The position numbers were made by a program, and so were the translations under genes. A stretch of 64,000 nucleotides of DNA. Source: Panopea generosa. Lineage: Eukaryota; Mollusca; Bivalvia; Adapedonta; Hiatellidae. The stretch is taken from NCBI GenBank assembly GCA_029582155.1, contig CM055898.1, positions 23,549,339 through 23,613,338 of the forward strand. Reading direction: 5' to 3'. The notes beneath the pieces are model-generated. The model ran no database searches. It worked only from the letters and a program-made list of their open reading frames with translations, and was not told the DNA's origin. Positions 41,348 through 54,150 of the stretch are shown in pieces. The first letter of the stretch is position 1, and every line of letters begins with the position of its first letter.

Positions 41348-42104
41348 ATGGGGTTTAGGACTTTATTCAAACATTTTAGATGATTATCATTTTGACATCC
41401 AAGGAAGATCTCGGAATGAATCTGAATATGGTCACCATCATTCCACAAACTTTTAGTAATAAAAACTTCATCTACTTAGATTAGATAAAAGCAGGAAACC
41501 AAAATTTCATTATATGTTTTTTGTACCCTTTCATTTTTTTCTTTAAAGAACAGGATAAAACATGCTTACAATTATCACTTTTTTAACAATCAATATGTTT
41601 GAACAGTTAAGAATACCCGAACTTGAAATTTTGAAAAGTTTGATTTTTTTTTTTTTTTTTTTTTCACAAGAAAAAGAAAAGAAAAGCAGAAATGGTGACA
41701 ACAAGCTACATCTTGATTCAGCTATCAGCGTGTGATCGCAACAGATTAAATGAGAGATTATAGATTCAACACATTCGGTAGACAAAGTTTATATTTACAT
41801 TAAATGGGAGTAAACAAAACACAGATGGGTGTCTTTTTATATTCGCAGGCAGCCAGTTGTTTAGTATTTTGATAAAATCATCAATGTCATTGTAAGTAGG
41901 AAGTATAACGGCAAAATGTCTCCATTTCTAAGAAATATCAGTGATAACAAAAACGTGCATAAACTCAGTTTGAGGAGAAATCTCAACAAAGGAATGCAAA
42001 ATGATAAATGAAGGTACCAAAAAAAAACCTAAAATATTGATATAATAAATATTGCATTTACATCCCATCAACACAAAACTTTAAAAGGACAGTCCTCACA
42101 GACA

Positions 42105-42126
42105 CACAAACACACACACACACACA
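42105..42126. repeat. (CA)n microsatellite
   Basis: About ten ca units in acacacaaacacacacacac acacag. Confidence 0.85.
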
Positions 42127-42481
42127 GAGGAGATGCTGAGATAAGTATTTTGGAAAAGCAGGTAGCTTTTAACTGGACTCTGAAAATTAAACCAGACATG
42201 AATTTTATGTATTTTTGTAGACCATCTTCAAGAAGTATCTGTTATAAGTCATTTTATTTTTCATAAATATTGAAAGGGGCGTTTATTAGGAGAGAGCATT
42301 CAGGGGAATAATGCATATATACATGTAGTAGTTTTACATATTATTCTGTTCATGCATTCCTAGCTCCAATAGTCTGTAATTCTTTAACTTCAATAATACT
42401 CTTCCATTAGTGTTTTTAGAACATTCCAGTATCATTATGATGGGTTACTAACGAGACTTTACTACCACAAACAGTAATGCG

Positions 42482-42560
42482 GGGCCCAATTAGCTTAGTC
42501 AATATAGCATCTGATTATCAATCAGTTACTTGAGGAAGAGCAGTGCTTCTAATTATATTC
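42482..42560 (+). mobile_element. SINE family A, head fragment
   Basis: ggcccaattagcttagtcaa tatagcatctgattatcaat matches the family A head; the body is lost. Confidence 0.6.
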
Positions 42561-42614
42561 AATTAATCGTTTTTCCATCTGTATAAAATGTATTGAAAAT
42601 AGAATTATGCTACT

Positions 42615-43035
42615 TTAAAACTAAAAATGTGTCCATAGGTCAATTTGGATGCTCCTGCTTTATGTAAGTAAATTTGACCAAAAATAACTAAAAAAGGGCC
42701 ATAGCTCCTGTAAAATTTGACCGCTGTTGGCAAATATCAAATTTGGCTTGTATCTTATAATCATACAGTTACACATCAAATATTAATTAAATACAGAGAC
42801 ACTTTCAAAAGTTACTGATAGGAAACCCAGTATCTTACTGAAAAATACATGTGCCGGTATGTCAAAAAGGGGTCAAAACTGTATTTGGTAATTATACAGC
42901 TACAAATGAAATATTAATTAAATACATCAAGAGTAACTGAATGAAAACCAATTTAACCTCGGACAAGTGGACGGATGGATGAACAGGTGTAAAACTAAAT
43001 GCCCTTTCACCATTCTTTGAATGGCAAGGGCATAG
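42615..43035. mobile_element. dispersed 'agggccatagctcctg' repeat
   Basis: It contains aaaaaagggccatagctcct, an internal partial duplication around 'cagttacacatcaaatatta attaaatac', then 'ggacggatggatgaacaggt' and 'aatggcaagggcat'. This arrangement is familiar from bivalve genomes; class unknown. Smaller pieces seem present near 25,560-25,640 and 48,720-48,870. Confidence 0.5.
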
Positions 43036-43354
43036 AAAACATAGGAAATAATGTTCAGTGACACCTTAGCTATTCCAATTCCTGGATATTTCTTTAAATC
43101 ATCAAACAGTATATAATGACTGTCTGCACCTCAAATACCTATCCGTCAGGAATATCAAAAAAAGTCTGTCTAGAATATAAAATTAATGAACATAAAATGA
43201 GCAAAAAAGAAGCTCTTAAAGCAATTAACAGTAGTAATTATTGATGTGTGAGTTCTGGAACAAACTTTCTTCTTATTGATCTTATAATGAGGAAATGTCC
43301 TTTTTCATAAATTAAAGGTCATGTCAGGTGTAAAACATGTAACAGTAGTTTTGT

Positions 43355-43650
43355 TTGATGTTTAGTGGCACTTTCAACAATTATTCAGTGATATCGCAAA
43401 AGTGTCTTCTTGAGAAGTATTCTGAGCACTGCTACACTGTAGTATCATACCGCCGACACATTGTATGATACCCCACCCAGTCACATTATACTGACAATGG
43501 GCTGACCTATTCTCTAAATGCTGAGCGCAAAGCAAAGAAGCTTCTAGAACCATCTTTCAAGTATTTGGTATAAACCGGTTTGGGATTGAACCCACGACCT
43601 TCTGCATGCAAGAGAGATGCTCTACAACAAGACCACATTGCAGTATATGT
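43355..43650 (-). mobile_element. SINE family D, full length, single internal unit
   Basis: The right end is the reverse complement of the tRNA-Ala-like head (gaccttctgcatgcaagaga). The body 'gcaaagaagcttctagaacc' and one copy of the 63-base segment (gataccccacccagtcacat tatactgac) follow. Confidence 0.8.
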
Positions 43651-45298
43651 AACACAATGGTAACTATAAAAGATTAACAATAATGGAGTTGAAGATGATT
43701 CTTGCACATAAATGTAATATGCTACGAGTTTCTCTCTTAATTTCTTTAAAAAAAAATATAAAATGTATTCCTCTTCTTGTTGGTAATTTTTTAATAGCTA
43801 TACATAGCTAATATTTGTATTTATACCTCATACCAACTTAAATTGAATTGAATTAAGTTGAATTGAAAGTATAAAGCACAAGAGGCAACTGCAATTACGA
43901 TGCAACTATTATAAATCTTACATAGACTATGTAAAATATGTAACAATAATAACATTGAAGTTGAGTTTCGTTATTGATGAAAATAGAATGTAATCACATT
44001 ATATAATACTGGTATCAATATTTATTAAGTTATATAGTTTTATTATAGATTAAAATCAAATCCTGACTCCACCAGTCTTCAAACAAACAAACGATCTAAC
44101 AAAGATAATTTCTGTACATCCTGTCAAGCATTGTTATGATGGAAGAGATCCAGAGTAAGGAAAGTATCACTGCCGGTATTTTTCAGAAATCCTTTGACTG
44201 GAATGGATGCCATAAAACCTCCACTCATTCATTGTTATGTCGCAACTACACTTTATATATAATATGTTTGATTATTTTCTAGATTTCACTTCTTTTTTTT
44301 CTATAGATATTTTCATAAAATTTAAAATATACAAACCCATTTGTTATTTCTATGTATAATGATGGTGTAAAAATGTAAAAAGGTAAAGTTAAACTTTTTT
44401 GTGTTCAACATCAGATTCCAAAGAACAGTTAAACATATTTTCTACTTACATATAAATGTCAACAGAACGCTCTCCTATTGTGCACCAAATAGATCGCAAG
44501 AGACGAAAATGCAAAACACAATGAAAGAAAATCTGCAAGAATCAATTATTTTCCACACCAATTTACCTACTGTCTACAAATGACCATTTGGGGTCTTTGT
44601 TCATGTGATAATTGCCCTCAGAGAAGGTCAATAATAACTAAGTCTTTCTAGGCTAATCAGCATTCCTTGATGACACAATCTGTCAGAAAAATTCCCATTT
44701 GTCATTACAAAAGAATGATATTAAATAATCATATCCTGCAATGCTTACAGTTTCTCTCCCTGCGGTCATTGTGTCCTTTTTGTAGGAAACTCTATCACGT
44801 GGGTAATATTCACCTCAAAGAAAGAACAGACAATATCCACTACTCATAGATGGTATAAATCCACTATATTGAAACTCTTTGACAGCCAAAATTAGAATGT
44901 TTTATATTGATACAGTCTGGACATAAAGTAGAGCATATCAAAACTGTTGTTATAGAACAATGACACACAGCTGATCTGTATAAGCCTGCATATGTACTAT
45001 AGTAACAATAAAAGGAATGAAAGAGGTGTGCACTATCTGTACTAATTATCACATCAAGACTGCAATCATAATAAAGACAGAAATTATAATTAAAGAAATA
45101 ACAAAATGTTCAGCTAAATAAAACTGAAACACAATAATAAGCCTTTAAATTATACACAAAATAAACAACACTGAACTGGACGAAACTTCTTCAAACAGTC
45201 AGCGCTGTCAGTACTGACTGACTGGAAGTAACATTACTAGTTTTTAAAGGGGATTAACATACAACAGGTTATATATGGCATATCAAAATGGTGTAGGA

Positions 45299-45525
45299 TT
45301 GATTGATTGATTGAATATTTAACGTCATTTTTATGCCATCGAGGGCTAACAGACGATCAGTAAACCTAACCGCTGTTTTCTGGGATTAACCAGTACTCGA
45401 GCACACCCCATCTCTGCAAGTAACTGATAACTTTCCCACTTGAAACAGCGGTGAGAGACAAATGATAATGAGACACAATGTCGTATATCAATCATCACGG
45501 AGACTGTTGCCAGGCGGGGATTTAA
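45299..45525 (-). mobile_element. SINE family A, head lost
   Basis: The body 'tttatgccatcgagggctaa cagacgatcag ... gagacacaatgtcgtatatc' is well preserved. It runs directly into a family B piece at about 45,530-45,700. Confidence 0.75.
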
Positions 45526-45529
45526 ATGG

Positions 45530-45700
45530 TGTAGGAAGATCTCAAAATAAATCTGAGTAGAAACTCTGACTATCAAGTAACTGGTAAACTTTCGTATATA
45601 AAGTTTTTGAACCGAACTGGACTCGAGCCCACAACCTAAACAGTGAGACTAAGTGGTCATTAGAGGACAGCACCTTAGACCTGATTCTACATCTACCAAA
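45530..45700 (-). mobile_element. SINE family B piece
   Basis: The body is 'ggaagatctcaaaataaatc tgagtagaaactc' and 'aagtttttgaaccgaactgg', abutting the SINE A copy. This looks like one insertion beside or into another. Confidence 0.6.
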
Positions 45701-45762
45701 GCAGATCTCCATATAACCCGATTATGATTCATCTTATTTTCAAGTAATTAACAACTCTAAAA

Positions 45763-45843
45763 TCACTTATATCTTCATTCTTACACACCATTACCTGATA
45801 CAATTATATCTTCATTCTTACACACCATTACCTGATACAATTT
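45763..45843. repeat. 41-bp direct duplication
   Basis: ttatatcttcattcttacac accattacctgatacaa occurs twice in a row almost unchanged. Confidence 0.9.
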
Positions 45844-46391
45844 ATTAGCACCTTGCTGTTTGCTACAAACAGACCCATTACCAGTTTTTTGTTTGGCATA
45901 ATGAAACTGTTACTAATTCAGTTATTCTATGTGGAATTCCCTCTATAAATGGGTTAAAGATTGATAGATGGACAACATCAAAGGCACACCTGCCATGGCA
46001 ACAATGTACTTCTAATGTACATCTAATAATAACATTATCAGTAAAACATCCAACCAAGGACAGTGGATACCAAAGGATCAAGATATTACCAAGTACAGGA
46101 AATCCAACATACAACAAATTTGTCAAACAATGAATTTATAACTTTGGAAAATTTACAAAAGAAATTTTAACAAATTTCCCCTTTCAGTTGCAGGATTAAT
46201 ATTATTGATAATTTTTAGCGTTTACAAGAAGAATGATTCATCTTTCACTCTCAATGTACAAAAATAACAATTTTACAAACAGTTAGAAAACACACCAAAA
46301 CACATCAATTAATGAATGTCCCCAGACCCTTTATGCCTGCATATATATTGAACAATCTTTTGAACTTAGTTAATACTGATTTCTTTTAGTT

Positions 46392-46612
46392 GCAGGCTAG
46401 TGTTGTCAGCTCAGGCTAGTGTTGTCAGCTCAGGCTAGTGTTGTCAGCTCAAGCTAGAGGTTGCTGGGTCAATCCAAAACTCAACCAAATGGCCTCCAAA
46501 AAACAATACTCGTTATGTTTCTACCGAGGAAACAAACTAGACACGATCCAGTTAAGCTTAAAGCTTTCTTCACAAGTGAGCTACACTTAATTAGTATAAA
46601 GTAAACAAACCA
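46392..46612 (+). mobile_element. SINE family C with triplicated head segment
   Basis: caggctagtgttgtcagct is repeated three times and then passes into aagctagaggttgctgggtc, which corresponds to the anticodon-to-T-arm part of the family C head. The body 'aacaatactcgttatgtttc taccgagg' follows. Confidence 0.65.
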
Positions 46613-48019
46613 ACAGACTATTGAAAATTGTTCTGTTTTATTTTCATGTTATACAAAAGAAAATATGCATTTTTTTCTTTACAAGCATGTTCATAATTAA
46701 TGGAAAGAGGTGAGTTTTTCATGCCAGTCCTCATTTACATTTAAGGAAACATTTTTCTATACCTTTCATTAATGATATTATTAAATGTTTATTAATTCTA
46801 TTATATCTTAAATCAATGTTTATTTATTCTATCTTTTTTTTTATTTATCTTTTATTAGAAATAGATTCATAGAGTCTGTAAATAGAAGTTTATTTCCATT
46901 TTAATTTTTTCATTAAAATAATATATGTTTTTAAACGCCAGTCCTGTATTAATATTTGAGAAAATAATTTTCTAAACTTTTCGTTAATGATATATAAATA
47001 GGCTTTAAATAGAAAATTATTTTCATTTAAAATATTTCAGTAAAATAATATATGTTCGCTGACCTTCATGGTTAAATAAGTCCGGCAACTATTCCATTGA
47101 TTTCTCAATTAATTTAGGACAGAGGCATCCATACTTCCGACACTTAGCAGCGTAAACTATGGTCTGCGATATAAATTACTTTGTTAGAAAGCGTAATGGT
47201 TCAATACAGTGCCATCGACAGACCTTAAATATAGACTCTCTACTCCATATCAATATTTTCTATTATACGATCAAATACGATCTAATACTCGATACAATAG
47301 AACTTCTCTGCTTTGATGGCTTGTCGCTTTATCTCGATGATAAATCTAATGGGTAGAATATCACATACGATAATTGTTTGTCATGTAGTGACGAGAAACA
47401 ACCAGTAGTTAACTGAGTCAAAAGATTAGCGCAGCAGACGGCAATTTAGAAATTAAATGGATCAGTCTGTGCTATTTACATATCAAAGAATTTAAAAAAA
47501 ATAAATATTGACATGACCATTATGCAGAGATTTTATCAATTTTGTAGGGTAAAAGTATAGAATTTGATACTTATTATAGCTACCCCAATGTTATGCCACG
47601 AAAACATTCAGTATCTAACTGAGTCAAGCACTGCAGATTACATGTTTAATAAAAATAAGTAGAGCATGGCAGATGAAAAGTTTACTTTGTAAAAAATTAC
47701 ATAAATTAAATAATCATGACAGAGTACTTTTACAAAGAGATTTATCACTCTGATGAGTGACCAAAGCTTATGTGCAACTTGTCATTATAACTTATTGAAA
47801 TGTAATAAAGTCTGTTTTAATTATTAATTCAATTTCCTTTCATAAATGCGTAATGTATTTTTATTTTATGGTGTGGGTGGCATCGGGTAATATGGCTCTG
47901 GGTAAACTTTTCAAATTACCTGTTGCCTGAACATAGACTTTAGACTTTTTTTTAGACTTTAATGGTTTATTAGAGTGTCACATATAAAACATATCCACAT
48001 GCAAAATTCATACAACATC

Positions 48020-48212
48020 AAGCGGGGCGGTAGTCTAATGGATAGAGTGTTGGCCGCTCATGCCAGAGGTTGCGAGTTCGATCTCCAGCTTGACACGATG
48101 CCTCTCATAAAACAACACTCAGTACTGGTTCTACCGAGAAGCCGACTTAAGAACGGTTCATATAAGCTCTGAGCTTTTATTGTGATCAAGCTAAAATAAA
48201 TTAGTATAAATT
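48020..48212 (+). mobile_element. SINE family C, best copy
   Basis: The head is ggggcggtagtctaatggat agagtgttggccgctcatgc, with B-box-like gagttcgatctcc. The body is acaacactcagtactggttc taccgag, with the tail caagctaaaataaattagta. Confidence 0.85.
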
Positions 48213-49459
48213 AAACAACACACCAATATTGGAAGCAATCACTTGAAAATTAAGAGAAGTTTAGGCAACAAGAAAATATTTTGATACCACGCGGGAAGAT
48301 GGTCTTCAATCCATATAAATACACGTAGATTTTCTGGTATCTACACTTTATAAATAACCGTCAGTGTATTTCAAAGTATTTTACACACACTTCACACAAA
48401 ATTTAAATAAAAGCCCATCCCCAACCTTTTGCGAAATGCATTACCCCCTTGGGGCATTTGTTCTGCGACATATGACAGCTGGGGAAATAAGTCTTCAACT
48501 CTGCAAGTATAAACGCAACTCACAATACAAATCGAAATTAAAAATCTCAACAATTTAAATGAGTATGCAGACTTGGTACCTGTAAACTTGCAGCAAATTC
48601 TATATCTACCACTGATACTTAAAACCAAGAAAAGTGTCTTTACGTCACTACTAATTTGTATACCTTGAAATCAAGGTATTATAGGGAATAAAGATAATGA
48701 GTGAAAATCATTTTTCTATTTTTAGTAACAATGACCTTGACCTTGGCTTGAGTGACATAAAGCCCAATGACTTGAGTGACCTAAAATACAAAGAGTTGAT
48801 CTACAATAATTTATCTTTCTATATTATAGGGAATACACATTGTTGATGGATAGATAGATGGACATTCTCACAGAATGGTACTTTTGTGTCATTTCCTTTT
48901 AACAGTAAGAAAAATTGTCATAGAAAATATCCTTTTTCTAAATAAACAATAACAATATTTATAATGACATGATAAATTATATGCCAAGTCAACATAGATA
49001 AACTGAGGGCAAAAACAGGACAAAATAGACATTTGGACGATTCCCTGCTCCTCTGTAGACATGTCAGTGGACCTGTTCCTACCAGGAAACCATGTGGGTT
49101 TCAAATACAAACAAAAGTACAAACTTAATTATGTCATATAATATATAAACATACTTCACACTTATTACTGTCTAAAAGTAAACAAAAAGACATCCAAGAG
49201 GTGTCAATATTTGTAAGAACAAATAGCCCCCCATGTGGCAGGCAGCAGGTGCTATGTAAACATCACAATTGTATAATATTTATCTTCAAGTGGGTGAAAT
49301 ACATGTGTAAACACTATACCTTAAATATCACATTAATATTGCAAAAGATAAGTCAAATACTAGTACTCCTTTTCAAATGATATTGTATCGAAAGCATTGA
49401 TATTGTTCCAGTATCTCTGATATTGTATGAAAAACTCTCTGATATTTCATAAGCATATT

Positions 49460-49665
49460 AGTTTATACTAATTTATTTTCACTTGATTGCGATGAAATTT
49501 CAGAGCTAATCTAAATCACTCTCAAGTTCGCTTCCAGGGTTACTAGAACAAGTACCGAGTGTTGTTTTCTGAGATGCACTGTGTCAAGAGGGGGATCAAA
49601 CCAGCAACCTTTAGCGTGAGTGGCTAACACTCTATCCATTCCACTACCACCCTACTTTTCACGCA
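49460..49665 (-). mobile_element. SINE family C
   Basis: Reverse complement of the head at the right end (gtggctaacactctatccat tccactaccaccc). The body carries 'accgagtgttgttttctgag'. Confidence 0.78.
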
Positions 49666-50339
49666 TATTAAATTAACTGAGATATGTTAGCCTAAAAATA
49701 AAATAAATGTTCTTACTTTATTGCTGATATGTTATGGCAGGTATATTTTAACATTCCTATTTCATCACTTCCATATATTAAAAAACATAAATAAATAAGG
49801 AGCTATCCATAGAAATACACAACAATTCAATACATGCAAATAGCTATCTGTGGACAATTCATTCCATTTTATCATGCAAAAAATACAACCAGTTTATTAC
49901 CTCTTTCCTATATATATCACAGATTAATATTGATACTATGAAAAGGTTGATTACGCAAAATTACGCTATTCATTATTTTGATAGTCATGGTAAGTAAATA
50001 AATAAACCCAGATGGAGTTTGTGTATGACACCTGATTGCTGGATATCTTTGTCCGGTCTTTGTTAAGTCGGACATGACATTGCTAAAGGTAAATAAAACA
50101 ATAAAACATTCCACTGATCTCTAATCCTGATATTTGGTGTTATAATTAAGTCTCATGTAATTGGTATGCAATCTTGAGAATTTCATATTTGATCAGCAAT
50201 ATATTTATAGTATATTTATACTAGTTACAAACAAGGATAATCTGAACTCATGATTCTTACAAAAGAGCTACAATGGTGTTATATGTCATACATTTTTTTA
50301 GCATTTCTATAAAAAAACAAACAGATTATTTTGTTTAAG

Positions 50340-50520
50340 TTTATACTAATTGTTTAGCTCGACTGTGATGAAAGCCAATATGAACTGCTCTCAAATCACT
50401 TCCTAGCTAGAACCAGTACTGATTGTTTCTTTAGACACTTTTTACAGATCAAGCTGGGGATTGAACCTGCTACCTCTGGTATGAGCAGTCAACACTCTAT
50501 TCACTACACTACACCCACAC
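50340..50520 (-). mobile_element. SINE family C, diverged
   Basis: It has 'gaaccagtactgattgtttc' and the head complement 'cagtcaacactctattcact acactacaccc'. Confidence 0.7.
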
Positions 50521-50580
50521 TTTTGTTTTACTGACACAATATTATATAAATATCACTCATTTTGTACCTTAAAAAATAAT

Positions 50581-50770
50581 CCTCCATAGTGGAGTGGTCA
50601 AAGGTGCAATCTTATAATCACTTACCTCACTTACCTCTCACCTAGGCGATTGTGGGTTCAAGCCCAAACACTTTAGGTGAGATTGCCCAATAATTAAAAT
50701 CCAGTTTAACTGATTGATGGAGGAAAGCCTCAGAATATCATGTAACTGCCAATGTAGCTTCTTACACAAA
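50581..50770 (+). mobile_element. SINE family B, forward
   Basis: The head cctccatagtggagtggtca aaggtgcaatc is clear, with the B-box-like gggttcaagccc. A diverged family B body follows up to the start of the next SINE. Confidence 0.75.
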
Positions 50771-50783
50771 GTCTTACAATCAA

Positions 50784-51013
50784 TGGACTTTAACACCATT
50801 TTCAACACATGTCAGGTTATATATGGCATATCCAGTTTTGTTGGTGGAGGAAGACCTCAGAACGAATCTGAGTAGAACCTCGGTCTTCCACAAGTAACTG
50901 GCAAACTTTCCAACATATAGTTTTTGGAGTGAGAGGGATTCAAACCTACAATCTAAGTGATGAGAGGTAAGTGATCTTGAGACTGCTTTAGACCACTTGG
51001 CAATGGAGGACCC
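50784..51013 (-). mobile_element. SINE family B, full length, reverse
   Basis: It runs from 'tttaacaccattttcaacac' to 'gaccacttggcaatggagga ccct', with the typical 'cctcagaacgaatctgagta gaacc' body. It is head-out and tail-to-tail with the forward copy beside it. Confidence 0.82.
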
Positions 51014-51107
51014 TCTATTTCAATTAAGTTATACTAAACTTTTGTTTAAATATTTCATTTTAGTACTGTGACAAAAGTTTTAATTGATCTAGTTGTTTTA
51101 GAGAAAG

Positions 51108-51912
51108 GGTTCATCAAAGTTATGAACGGAGATTAACAGACAGACAGCCCAATCAATGCTGATGGTATACACATCCAAGTTATGAATGGAGACTAACAGA
51201 CAGACAGCCCAATCAATGCTGATGGTATACCTAACAAAGTTATGAATGGAGACTAACAGACAGACAGCCCAATCAATGCTGATGGTATACCTAACAAAGT
51301 TATAAATGGAGACTAACAGACAGACAGCCCAATCAATGCTGATGGTATACACATCAAAGTTATGAACGGAGACTAACAGACAGACAGCCCAACCAATGCT
51401 GATGGTATACCTAACAAAGTTATGAATGGAGACTAACAGACAGACAGCCCAACCAATGAAGATGGTATACCCATCAAAGTTATGAACGGAGACTATAACA
51501 GACAGACAGCCCAACCAATGAAGATGGTATACCCATCAAAGTTATGAACAGAGTCTAACAGACAGATAGCTCAACCAATGCTGATGGTATACCCATCAAA
51601 GTTATGAATGGAGACTAACAGACAGACAGCCCAACCAATGCTGATGGTATACCCATCAAAGTTATGAACGGAGACTAACAGACAGACAGCCCAACCAAAG
51701 AAGATGGTATACCCATCAAAGTTATGAATGGAGACTAACAGACAAGACAGCCCAACCAATGCTGATGGTGTACCCATCAAAGTTATGAATGGAGACTAAC
51801 AGACAGACAGACAGACAGACAGCCCAACCAATGCTGATGGTATACCCATCAAAGTTATGAACGGAGACTAACAAACAGACAGCCCAACCAATGCTGATGG
51901 TATACCCATCTA
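51108..51912. repeat. 60-bp minisatellite, about 13.4 copies
   Basis: The unit is aaagttatgaacggagacta, acagacagacagcccaacca, atgctgatggtatacccatc. One copy has an expanded cagacagacagacagaca stretch. As 60 is divisible by three, repeat-like minus ORFs appear that are not coding. Confidence 0.94.
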
Positions 51913-52721
51913 GGGCCATATCTCAGCTCTGCTTTGCTCAAATGTCTTTTATAAAAATTCAGTTTAAAGACCTCAATTAAATATGTATTTAAATGAAGCA
52001 AGTTTCCTTACAAATACAAAACACCACGTAATAATTAAATTCCCCTTAACAACAGGCGTTACCTTTATATTAGGATACCAATCACTCCACAGATCAATAT
52101 TTAATTAAACACCAAACATAAATTACATATCACATAACACACTTAACCCAGGTATGTAAATTTAACACCAATATTTACATGTATACAGTACTAAATAGAG
52201 AGACAAAAAAAGAAACACTGCTTGTCCTTGAATCTTTGATCAGCAAATTAACAACTGTTACACTATATTTCAAAATTTAATAAACAAAACATTTCATACT
52301 TTTTTCTGCACCGAATGTAGAGAAAATCAATTAAAAACATTGTGTAATAGCGAAATGTGACCCCATTAACAAACAGAACACCTGTTTAATACAGCATCAA
52401 GTAACAAACAGTAATTATTTTCGATATTAAGTAACAGTTTAGTCAGGCATCCATCATTTATCAGATACAGAATGTTATACTAATCTACCGGTATATCATA
52501 AATGGTAACTTTAAACATAAAATAATGTTCAAACAAAATTAATTATTAAACATAAGGCAACAAAACAATTTGTTTTTTGTATAATGTAATGCCATGTTTC
52601 CCCTGTATCCAATATTCTACAGGACTGGTATGACAAACAGAATATTTGTGTTTAAACAACTGACTCCATAACATTTCTTTAGCTAAAACTGATGCTGCCT
52701 TTCATAGCATTCACTGTTTAT

Positions 52722-52939
52722 CCCTTTACTTCATATAGACGCCTTTGGAGATACCTTTGGGCACCTTATAAAGAAGGCTTTTGAATTATTAGGTGAGTTA
52801 TGTTTATATTAACTGACAGAGTGGAAAACAGTGCAGGAAGTGTTCAGATTGCGCGTTACTGAATCTGAACTCTTCCTGCATTGTTTTCAAAGGCCTTCCG
52901 TGATTGGTGCGGGAAAACGCGAATCTATGGAGTAAAGGG
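52722..52939. mobile_element. TTAA MITE, copy 3
   Basis: The ends are ccctttacttcatatag and ctatggagtaaaggg, related to copies at 24.9 and 25.7 kb. TTAA remains only on the right. It has the internal inverted pair 'aagtgttcagattgc' / 'aatctgaactctt' like copy 2. Confidence 0.75.
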
Positions 52940-52944
52940 TTAAC

Positions 52945-53160
52945 CTGGTGGCTTTCATTTGATTGTTTGAATGGAGTTGAGCAGTTACTTTTTCAGCTAT
53001 ATCGCAATGATGTCTACTTGAGAAAGTACTCTAAGTGCTGCCACACTGGGGTATTATGCTGCAGACACATCCCAGTCACATTATACTGACACCAAGCCGA
53101 CCAGACCTAGAACAATCCACTAAATGCTGGGAGTCAAGTGAAGAAGCTTCTAGAACCATT
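52945..53160 (-). mobile_element. SINE family D, head lost
   Basis: It has 'gatgtctacttgagaaagta ctc', one 63-base segment (gtattatgctgcagacacat cccagtcacattatactgac) and 'gaagcttctagaaccatttt'. It ends before the tRNA-like head. Confidence 0.72.
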
Positions 53161-53184
53161 TTAAAATCTTTGGTGTGACAGTTA

Positions 53185-53365
53185 GTGTGATCAGCAAATA
53201 TTTGTCAGTCTCCACAGAACATTAAGTTACCGAGTCCACTTCCAGTGTTGAACCTGTACTGAATGTTGTTTATGGACAGAGGCCATCGTGTCAAGCTTGA
53301 AATCGAACCCCCAAACTCTAGAGTTAGCGGGCAATGCTCTATCCACTGCACTGCTGCTCTGCTTC
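53185..53365 (-). mobile_element. SINE family C
   Basis: 'gaacctgtactgaatgttgt' and the head complement 'gcaatgctctatccactgca ctgctgc' identify it. Confidence 0.72.
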
Positions 53366-53960
53366 AAGGTTACCATTTACTAAACTTCCATAATATAATC
53401 TCTATTAACTTTACATGCAAGTACCTTATTGCCTTTACTTACATTAATTTTATTGACAGCTTGTCCAAACAGAAAAAAACTTTAAGTAAGTTGATATGTA
53501 AACATATATGTATATACATAAATACATCTCTGGCAGGTCGCCAGCTCTCTTGTTATTATAAGCTAAGTGTTGAATAATATCAAATATAGTTATTACGCTG
53601 TTCTGCCTTAAACCCCTCCAACAAAAGAGTCTTACGATAGTTTATTTTCGGTGTTTTCATCATGTCATGTTATTGGGCATTTATAATCCTTCTTTGTTTA
53701 CCAAGGTTTTTAAATAAAGCAATAAATGACACAACTCCTGGTAAATGGATTAGCTGTATTATAATTGTTTATATACAGTTGAAACTATAAAGTCACCTAC
53801 TTCTTTGCTGAACATGAATTTTAAAAAATTCTTTAAGTACATTGAAGTCAAATTTGCTTTCCTATGAAAGTACTCATCTCCATCTGCCTGAAAGTGCACA
53901 TATCAATTAGTAGCCAACCAGATTGTTTTCATGCATTCATTTAAAAAAAAATTTTTTAAT

Positions 53961-54150
53961 TGAGTTTAACACCATTTTCAACCCATTTTAGGTCATATAT
54001 ATGAGTAGAATCGACATCATTCCGCAAGTAACTGGCAAACTTTCTCACATAAAGTTTTTGGAGCAAGCAGGCTCAAACCATCATCCTAAGTGGTGAGAGG
54101 TAAGTGATCTTGAAAAGGCGCCTTAGACCACTCGGTCATGGAGGACCCAT
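53961..54150 (-). mobile_element. SINE family B, internally deleted
   Basis: 'tttaacaccattttcaaccc' to 'gaccactcggtcatggagga ccc', with the middle of the body shortened. Confidence 0.75.

Noticed and set aside
51098..51919. Membrane-protein-like minus ORFs with repeated GWAVCLLVS
   Set aside because: They come from the 60-bp minisatellite; the hydrophobic look reflects the repeat's base composition.
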